From positions 46,536,001 to 46,600,000 of the forward strand of contig NC_072895.1 of assembly GCF_027943255.1 (NCBI RefSeq): a stretch of DNA of 64,000 nucleotides. The letters are read 5' to 3'. The position numbers and the translations under genes are program-made. This DNA comes from Anastrepha obliqua. Lineage: Eukaryota > Arthropoda > Insecta > Diptera > Tephritidae. Below, one piece after another: positions 57,061 through 64,000 of this stretch. The stretch's first letter is position 1, and each line of letters opens with the position of its first letter. The notes beneath the pieces were generated by a model that ran no database searches, was not told where the DNA came from, and was given only the letters and a program-made list of their open reading frames with translations.

Positions 57061-58039
57061 AGTTAAAACGTAGTAATTCGTCACTATCTTAATATTTTGA
57101 ACGCAGGTGTACCGTTCATATGTATGCTTAGGAGTATAGCCACTCACTGTCATTACACCAACGATCTGTTTTCATTGACACCAGCAGCGAAGGCACAATA
57201 TTGACATTGCTGCTCTACCCTACTTTTACATGTTTCAATGAAAAGTGAATGTGGGCCTTATTTGCCCATCAACATCGGAGTATCAACTGTTCTGCTCGCT
57301 TAATCTTTTTTCTGCATTTTGTCTTGTAAAAAAATAGCACGAACGTGTGCTTATATGCTCACATGTACTCGTATGGGTGATGCATTTTTATTATAAAGTT
57401 TATGTTCCTGACGAGAAAAACCAATCCCGTCATTTGCTCATCAAAAACTAGTGAAGCAATCAAGTCGAATCAAGGGAAATGCCGGTAGCTTCCTTAATAT
57501 CACATAAATGTTTTAAAGCATCACAATTCATAAACGGCCAGCTAACTATAAAGTGTAACATCCTAGGGTACAAGTGCCATTGTAAGAAATAATATTGGGG
57601 TATAGTGAACAAATAAGGGCGCGAGTAGGATATTCGAAAAATGCGCAAACTTGATTGTAAGTGGCCAAAGTGTCATACAATTTTAGGGAGAGAATACCAA
57701 ATTTATGGAATATTTCCTTAGTTGTGTTGTTAATAAATTTCCAGACTTCGGTATTAATATCCACGCATTTGTCTTTCAGCAAAAACTATAAGAAATTCGG
57801 CAATATGATCTCCGTGATCTAAACTTTATAGATTTGCTGCTCCGCCTGCATGAGCTTCAGAAATTTTGGGAGCCTTAGAAGATGCGGCTGGTCAGCGATG
57901 TGAATCTTGACTGAAATGGAATAGTTTGTTTGACAAAAAAAGTACAACCTTACGCAAATTAAGAAAAAAAAATCCAACAAATTTTCAATATTTCAAACTT
58001 TTGATTCAGGTAGATAAGTAGGAGCAATGGTTGAAGTAT

Positions 58040-58434
58040 TGTGTTCAATGGCCCTTTAACAACAGTCAGGGGGTTGCCGATAACCGGGTTGGAGATCCCT
58101 TAGACCAATTTAGACCCCTTCATGGCAAGCTCATCAGCAATTTCATTTCCCCCTTAAATGTTACCTGTACCCCCAAGAGGTTTGATCTCCTCGTTACAGG
58201 AATTGACTAGTTTGATCCGCACCATGGCGTCGTCATAGTCTTGATCGCGGCTTGAGCATCGGAAGAATGGTTAATGTTATCCCCGTTGCCACGTATCGTA
58301 AGCATTTTGCATGCCTGCAGTATTGCAAACACTTCTTCCTGAAAACCAGTAGAATTCGGCAATTTTAAACTAATAGCAAAGTTGGCTGATTTTGAGAAAA
58401 TCCCTGCTGCCGTTAGTGAAGATAGAAGTACCGA
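58040..58434 (-). pseudogene. LINE RNase H domain, right half of a split copy
   Basis: Reads (minus) TAAGIFSKSANFAISLKLPN, QEEVFAILQACKMLTIRGN (Glu motif), SSDAQAAIKTMTTPWCGSN (Asp motif), then a decayed GNIADELAMKG-like end near 58110. It continues, across the Jockey insertion 58435-59108, the reverse transcriptase piece at 59109-59665. Confidence 0.82.
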
Positions 58435-59056
58435 CACTGCATTAAGGACCGCGACAGGATGTCTTTTGATGTCACCAATACAACACCTACATTACCCTTA
58501 TGCTGCCTGTTAAGGAGCATAACGAATTGCTCAGTAAGCAGTTTTTGCTAGGGTGTTACCGTAGGCCTCACCTATGCAGACACCTGCTCGAGCCTGAGCC
58601 ACCTCCCAGGCACATCGGGAGGCATTTCCTCAACTACGCGGACGAAATCTTAGACAAAACAAACAGACAGCTACTGGCTCGAACAGTGTACAGACAGGCC
58701 ATAAACGACATTCATCGGGAGATTCTCACCACCTTCTGAAGCTCCCGACCCCGGAATGCTCACCAATCGAAAACGAAGAGCTCCAACTTCCCCGAGAGTC
58801 CCGCGTCACCTTGGCACAATTACGTTCTGGATATTGTAGCAGTTTAAACTCCTACTTATCCAGAATCGACCCCGACATACTAAACATACATTCATATGTC
58901 CAGCATATGAAGGCACCCCCGCACGACACTAACCACCTATTCACATGCCCCATTAAATCCACTCATGTAACACCCCTCTCCCTCTGGACCCAACCCGTCG
59001 AATTAGCTAGTTTCCTGGGCCTACCGTTAGATGAGCTAGACCAAGACGACCGGTAA
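58435..59056 (+). pseudogene. Jockey reverse transcriptase C-terminal region
   Basis: Reads ALRTATGCLLMSPIQHLHY, a frameshift near 58497, MLPVKEHNELLSKQFLLGCY, RRPHLCRHLLEPEPPPRHIG, VYRQAINDIHREILTTF, stops, VTLAQLRSGYCSSLNSYLSR, IDPDILNIHSYVQHMKAPPH, DTNHLFTCPIKSTHVTPLSL and WTQPVELASFLGLPLDELDQ to DDR and a stop. This is the post-palm C-terminus of Jockey-clade elements, including the HDTNHLFxCP zinc-binding end. Palm and endonuclease are absent. Confidence 0.92.
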
Positions 59057-59108
59057 TTACGCTACACTGACAGGGCAAAGGTACTGCTATAACAACAACA
59101 ACAACATG
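58435..59108 (+). mobile_element. 5'-truncated Jockey-type LINE with target duplication, nested
   Basis: The 674-bp insert ends in an AAC-repeat tail (59090-59106) and is flanked by the exact 10-base duplication GAAGTACCGA (58425-58434, 59109-59118). It lies inside a LINE of opposite orientation, so it is younger than that LINE. Confidence 0.93.
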
Positions 59109-59665
59109 GAAGTACCGATTTTCGTGTAGATTTTCCCCTCGTTCCAATCCCGCCTACTTGAAAGATTGCCCTGACACGGCTCTCAAACTCCAGTTTGTTA
59201 CCATGTCTCTTTAAAGATTGCCTCGAGAGACCGACCTTCTTTAACATGATTGCACTTTGAGCAGCGATGGAAATAACATAAAAGTCGTAGGAAAGTAAAT
59301 GCAAAACGACATTGAGGACAGCACTAGGACAAGTGCTACATACTCCGGTGCTGCCAATACAAGCAGTCCTTTGTAGCCTCCCCAGTTTGGTGATATTATA
59401 TTCCTTCGGAAGAACTTCCCACAAAAAGCGGGCATCTATGCGATAAATTTGGCAGAGCTACTAAGTTGTACATCCACAGCACGACTTGTGGCTTGAGTCC
59501 CCATTTTTTACCGAACATAGATTTGCAGGACTACAAAGCTACACTGGCCTTCTTTACCAGATTTTCATTGTGTAGTGTCCAAAGGAGTTTAGAGCCAAGT
59601 ATCACTGCAAGATACCTAACATCCGAGGAAAACGGAACGTGGACGTGGTTGTTTAATTGGGAAGT
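59109..59665 (-). pseudogene. LINE reverse transcriptase thumb/connection, left half of a split copy
   Basis: Minus strand, with frameshifts: HVHVPFSSDVRYLAVILGSK, KKWGLKPQVVLWMYNLVALP, YNITKLGRLQRTACIGSTGV, STCPSAVLNVVLHLLSYDFY and ISIAAQSAIMLKKVGL. These are the post-YxDD YLGV-LD, GL-P-------Y and LQRTAC-G-TG---TCP--AL blocks of LINE reverse transcriptases that carry RNase H. It joins the RNase H half at 58040-58434 once the Jockey insert is removed. Confidence 0.85.
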
Positions 59666-61639
59666 CTAAAGTTTGGAGATTGTATCAGAAATTCCCGCAA
59701 ATTTTCTTGAATGCAGAGTTATAGGCTATTAAATTTTTTAAAGTACAAAGTGCAAGTTTTAGCTGGCCCAAAAATAGCGTTGATAGAAGTTATTATTGCT
59801 GGAGTTATTAATTTAAATTTTGAAGATTCCACTTATATAGTTTTTATAGGAGAATAACTTTTCATTTTCATAAAAAAATATTAAAATTAATTAAGAAACA
59901 AATAAATTGTCAAAACTTCTCAATAAGTGTTTGTGCTACAGTTCTTGTGGAAAATACATTGAATCTTAGGCAAACATTTATTTTTATGAATTATTATTAT
60001 TAAAAAATATTGTTAATTATAATATTAAAATATTAAAAATATTAATAAAACAGTTTTTGTAATTCTAGTATAAAAAAAGTTATAAAATCTTTTTATTTTT
60101 TTTACCAACATTGAATACATCTGCTATAAAAATTTTTCATTGATATAAATCAAGTCTACAATGAACCACTTTTCAGAAAAATGGAAACATGTATGCCTTG
60201 TCCAGAACACTTGGATCACTTAAGGGGGAGTCGCTCGATTATAAATCATACATTTTTCCGGATAAGAGTCACTGTAAATAGCATCTCTGCATAATAATCA
60301 GAGATTTTTTCCATTGATAAGTTAGAAACTTAATCAAACGAAATTATTCACATAAATCCTTAATGTTTTCACCACGGCTGACTTAATTGTGTGACAATCT
60401 TTCAAAAATAAATAAACAAATTTGATTGAAAGTTTGTGTCTAACGTTATTTCACGGGAGCTGTGCTCTCTAAATCGTCCATTCGTTACCAATTTTGAAAG
60501 AGCTGATGGCAGGGCACCTCCTGATGGCAAAACATTTCTACGTAGCTGTATATGTTTCTCGGGGGTATCGAAATTTGGATGCCCATTTATTTGTCTAGAT
60601 TCTTCCGCAGGATTAGAAGCACGATTAAAATCTAGACGCTAATCAATTTCCCAGTTTTGAAGCTACAAGGATAGGGCCCAATTAGTTAGTTAACGATAGA
60701 TGTAAGTTCACCAAGCGAAATTAATAAAAGGGCCTTTCCAATGAATTATTTCAAACTTTACGTCTCATCAAGGGTTATAAGTGTCATATTAGGCTAACTC
60801 TGGATTGTTGGCCTACTACAGATTTGTTTAAACTACAAAATATGTGAACACGCAAATCTCAGTGTTGCAGTCTCCAACATTATTGTTTTGTTTAAACTTA
60901 AACAGAATAAAGGAATCCAAAGCATACCAGCCAATCGCACTCTATGTGAGCATCATAATACGCTTTCAATTTACATTTGCGTTGAAACAAAAATGCAACA
61001 TTTCATTTTAATCTCAAGCTGTGCGAAACTTTATGAATGCATAACATGGATAACTGACTCACCACACACATAAAGGGAAAGTATCATAGACTAAAAGAAA
61101 ACCTTGGAAACGAGGGAAAAATCACAGTAACTGCACAATTGACTACATTAACTTTTACATGCGTATGCATGTGTGAAAAGAATTCATCGCACACACACAA
61201 TGAGTAAAATAAACAAAACAAGAATAACAGTGGCATGAGTAACTAAAACATTGCATGCATTCAGGCGCCTAATGTGAAAAGTTTTGACGTTGCTCTCATT
61301 CATACGGCGCTGGCTGGGTGATTTTCGTAATTTTTCTTTTAATCTACTTTCTTTTGCTTAACGCATTTACCTTTGGCAGTCTTGATTTACGGTTATTGTA
61401 TGAGTTTCTGTGTTTCAAAATCAAATCGAAGGATATCAGTCTTTACTATAAAGGTAAAATTTTTATTCGAAAATCAATTAGAATATTTTATTACCTATAC
61501 ATAAATATCTAAGTACAATTTTTTATTTTTTATTTTTTTTCACTTTTAAAGTAGGCACACATATTGAATTGCCGCCGTTTTTCCGGAAGCTTGCATCAAA
61601 ATTCCACATTACGTTCCAAGTCGAAATCTTTTGAAATTT
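59666..61639. other. 2-kb gap; one partial repeat copy
   Basis: Bases 59690-59960 resemble the dispersed AT-rich repeat (GCAGAGTTATAGGCTATTAA, ACAAAGTGCAAGTTTTAGC). The rest is AT-rich without motifs. A 68-codon frame at 60436 has no recognised similarity. Confidence 0.35.
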
Positions 61640-62290
61640 GGGTTTTGTTCGACAATAAATTTTTTTTATTATTTCGCTCAGGAGCATAAGGCCTCGACAA
61701 GACTATTCCATCGTACACTGTCCTGGGCTTTCGTTTTTGCGCAACAACCTGCTCTAAGTATTCTTTGGCTGATTACCTTCCGCTCCAGAGCCATTGTCGA
61801 GATGCTGTCTGGTGCTGTGCTAAGCGAGTGGCCTATCCATGGCCACTTTTTGCATTTGATTTATTTGCCATAGGATGGGTTTCTCATATGTTGATCTCTA
61901 CAACACGTCGTTGGTGATGGTGTTCGGCTAGAATATTCTACAGATGATGCGGAGCCATTTGTTGACAAAATATTTATTGTAGACTCTGTTTGGTGGTGTT
62001 AGAGACCAACCATGGTTCACTTCTGTACAACAATACGAACTTCACGCATGAGCTGAATATTTGCAGTTTAGAGCGTCTGGAGATTTGCGAACACGCCGAT
62101 ACTGTAGGCATTTGCCCGAACGCCGCCCTTGCTTTGTTTAGCCTGCAGTTGACATCTTTATCTGCTCCGCCGTCTGCCGTGATAGTGGAGCTGAGGTGGC
62201 AAAAGCTTTCGACAAATTCCACCGACCACTCGTCAACTATGATATGTCTTGCTTTATTGTGGTTGACATTGATATTTTTGGTTTTAGAAA
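61640..62290 (-). pseudogene. RTE-like LINE reverse transcriptase C-terminal region
   Basis: Minus strand: KTKNINVNHNKARHIIVDE, FVESFCHLSSTITADGGADK (the YLGS-I--DGG block), VNCRLNKARAAFGQM, RRSKLQIFSSCVKFVLLYRS (K--IF---V---LLY), VNKWLRIICRIF, PNTITNDVL, YEKPILWQIN and, near 61690, SRLVEALCS-like sequence. The order fits the end of endonuclease-reverse transcriptases. Several stops and frameshifts; the palm is missing. Confidence 0.82.
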
Positions 62291-62819
62291 TACATAAAAA
62301 AAATCGCGGGGGGGTCTGGTTAGTACTGTGGTGGCTGAGGCATGATTACGTTGACATTTACAGAAATAATAATTTTTTAATAATTTATTTCAAGTAGCCA
62401 AAGATCTCCAGGCACACCAAAATATGTCTAGCCTTCATCCCCTCGACGATCGGTTTTACGTTATCGCAACAATCCAAATTTAAATTCCGACAAATATTGC
62501 CAATGGAGAAAATGCGCAACACCACGAAGGGAAAAATTGTAGATTATACGAGAATCGTGAATCACTCAAACTTGCATTTTTTATACTAATATTTAATGGA
62601 ACATAAATCTGCATATCAAACATCTTTCTAGAAATGCTAGCTGAAAACCGTGGAATTGAATGAAAAGTTTGTGGACTATTTTTAATTACTTAATGGAGTT
62701 TGAAACTTGGATGTATATAAATATATGGTTTGTTCGATAATAACCTACGGTCGATTTGTTAACTTGCAGTCCCGCATAGACCGATTCGGTGCATAGCGAT
62801 ACCTGATGCAGTTCATTAG
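62291..62819. repeat. partial dispersed AT-rich repeat and flank
   Basis: TGGAGAAAATGCGCAACACC (62502) and TCACTCAAACTTGCATTTTT (62564) followed by TTTAATGGAACATAAATCTG match the order of the 36.4- and 51.4-kb copies. No gene. Confidence 0.6.
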
Positions 62820-63370
62820 TTATGCGTTTCGAAATAGTGCACTCGCATGGTGCCTGTTTCTTTTGCGAATTTCAGAAGACATTTCCAACCCATCTTCCAA
62901 TATGTCCTAAATATTTTGAGCGTGTTTTGAATAACTCAGAACATCCTCAAAAAAAATGCTCTCCAATTTCTTCCCTACATTTCCTGCATTCCTCGCAGTC
63001 CGAGATTCCTATTTTGAAAGCATACGCTGCTACTGGCCTATACCCCCTTAGCCCGCCTATCAAAGTTCTGTAATCTCTATGTGCTAATGATAGTATAAAT
63101 GGAGCAAGACTGTGATTGTCTTGACCTTAGCATTCTTGCAAGTAGACAAGCTCTCCCATCCTGTCCTGCTCACGTTTTCGTCTAGTTCGTTGTGTAATGT
63201 TCACGTTGACTTTTGCATTTCGTTAGCAATATCGAAAGATAGAGTTGCCTCGTTAGTCGCTATGTCGTCTACTGTCTCGTTCCCTGCAATGCACTTATCG
63301 CCTGGAGCCAAATGGAAATAAAGTTTACAATTCGCTGCCAGTTTTTCTACTACCTCTTTGCTCTTAAAAA
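62820..63370 (-). pseudogene. LINE RNase H end and C-terminal finger, decayed
   Basis: Minus strand: AANCKLYFHLAPGDKCIAGN with ETVDDIATNEATLSF (final RNase H motif HxAxxGN-x-DDIA), TCKNAKVKT, SLAHRDYRTLIGGLRGYRPV, KIGISDCEECRKCREEIGEH and FFEDVLSYSKHAQN. The C-x2-C-x2-C...H pattern is the C-terminal finger of a LINE subfamily different from those at 37 and 42 kb. Frameshifts separate the pieces. Confidence 0.75.
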
Positions 63371-63389
63371 TGATCTTGGACGTGTTATA

Positions 63390-64000
63390 AAGGGTGGTTA
63401 AGTGTCAAGGGCCGGTGTAGATTTTGAATAAAATACAATGTTTTTAGGAAATTATTATAATTTTTCTTTATTGTGATAATATTGGTATAGCTCAATTACG
63501 TATGGAACAAAATATCGGCCAAATAGCCGCCGCGGCCTCGGCGGCACACCTCCATCCGATGGTCCAAATTGGTCCGATGACGCTGAGGCATAATTGAGGT
63601 TCTATGTCGTTAATGTGCCGAATTATCTCATCCTTTAGCTCTTGAATTGTTGCTGGCTTATCGTCGTACACCTTTTCTTTCATATAAACTCAAAAAAAAA
63701 AAAGTCCCACGGTGTCTAATCACATGATCTTGGCGGCCAATTGACATCACCGCGACGTGAGATTATTCGGCACAAAACAGTCACTCTTTGTGGGTGCATT
63801 GGTTTTTCGGCAATCATTCTTGGATTATCATTCGCCCAAATGCGGCAATTCTGCTTATTGACGAATCCACTGAGGTGAGAATGTGGCTCATCACTGAAGA
63901 TGATTGCCATTTCCTGCCACCATTCTGACCATTGACGACGCTTGAAATGGTCAAGAGACTTTAGTTCTTGAGTCAATTGCACCTTGTAAGCATATAAATG
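63390..64000 (-). mobile_element. DD41D element type B, running off the window
   Basis: The left end AAGGGTGGTTAAGTGTCAAG (63390; TA at 63388-63389) is the same terminal repeat as at 15212. Coding is on the minus strand; the 5' end of the element lies beyond 64000. Confidence 0.88.
63492..63982 (-). pseudogene. DD41D transposase with internal deletion (type B)
   Basis: Starting outside the window: LTQELKSLDHFKRRQWSEWW, IIFSDEPHSHLSGFVNKQNC (first Asp), NDNPRMIAEKPMHPQRVTVL, then an abrupt jump to RIISRRGDVNWPPRSCD. Comparison with 27.2-27.7 kb shows that the segment with GLWAGGIIG and the second catalytic Asp is deleted. A frameshift at the T-run near 63690 follows, then KEKVYDDKPATIQELKDEII and a stop at 63492. 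Inactive. Confidence 0.88.

Larger units (their letters stand above)
55916..58039. other. 2.1-kb gap with repeats, no gene recognised
   Basis: Includes imperfect GCCTACTTTTTGGCGC repeats (56120-56260), a TC microsatellite (56526-56600) and a partial dispersed repeat (56760-57060). A 78-codon minus-strand frame at 57546-57782 (MLKDKCVDINTEVWKFINNT) has no recognised similarity. Confidence 0.35.

Noticed and set aside
57546..57782. 78-codon minus-strand frame MLKDKCVDINTEVW
   Set aside because: No similarity recognised; not supported by splice sites or flanking coding sequence.
60436..60642. 68-codon plus-strand frame
   Set aside because: Single isolated frame without motif; length expected by chance.

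Overview
The window looks like intergenic or intronic DNA from a dipteran fly, probably a tephritid fruit fly or close relative. It is AT-rich, full of TA dinucleotides and short simple repeats, and carries insect transposon families throughout: mariner, Tc3-like, pogo/Tigger-like, DD41D, RNase H-bearing LINEs, Jockey and RTE-like LINEs, and a tRNA-derived SINE. The species is an inference from repeat content, because no host gene was recognised. I found no intact host protein-coding gene, rRNA, functional tRNA or CRISPR array. The one candidate for a non-transposon gene is a small two-exon reading frame at 1653-2017.

Layout. 0-6 kb: tail of a TTAA-flanked MITE, the two-exon candidate, an RTE-like reverse-transcriptase ruin (3.4-4.3 kb) and a LINE 3' end. 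6.6-9.2 kb: a pogo/Tigger-like element (6600-7685) and a decayed full-length mariner (7957-9176). 9.6-14.5 kb: two plus-strand LINE RNase H fragments, the first split by an internally deleted mariner (10273-10933), then a DD41D remnant abutting half of an irritans-type mariner. 15-18 kb: a 344-bp DD41D deletion derivative, a TIR element containing a 19-bp minisatellite, and a 702-bp foldback element. 20.4-25.9 kb: a Tc3-like element, a TA-flanked MITE, another transposase ruin, a DD41D copy split by a TTAA MITE, and a maT-like ruin. 26.4-28.2 kb: a LINE reverse transcriptase whose frame runs directly into a DD41D transposase, followed by a SINE. 29.7-30.6 kb: a mauritiana-type mariner. 33-39.4 kb: LINE and RTE-like fragments, a MITE, a second foldback, and a mariner spoiled by a single stop codon (38131-39433). 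42-48.8 kb: a LINE carrying a SINE, an RTE-like tail, a maT-like element, a DD41D element with an intact catalytic triad and one frameshift (47160-48425), and a Jockey tail with its target duplication. 49-64 kb: SINEs, LINE fragments, a Jockey element nested in another LINE with a 10-bp duplication, an RTE-like fragment, and a DD41D copy running off the window end.

The elements do not form a pathway. What the window records is relative age: insertions inside other elements with readable target duplications (mariner in LINE, SINE in LINE, Jockey in LINE, MITE in DD41D), and transposases at every stage of decay. The least damaged are the 38.1-kb mariner and the 47.2-kb DD41D element. Family names rest on motifs and terminal repeats read by eye; no database search was run.
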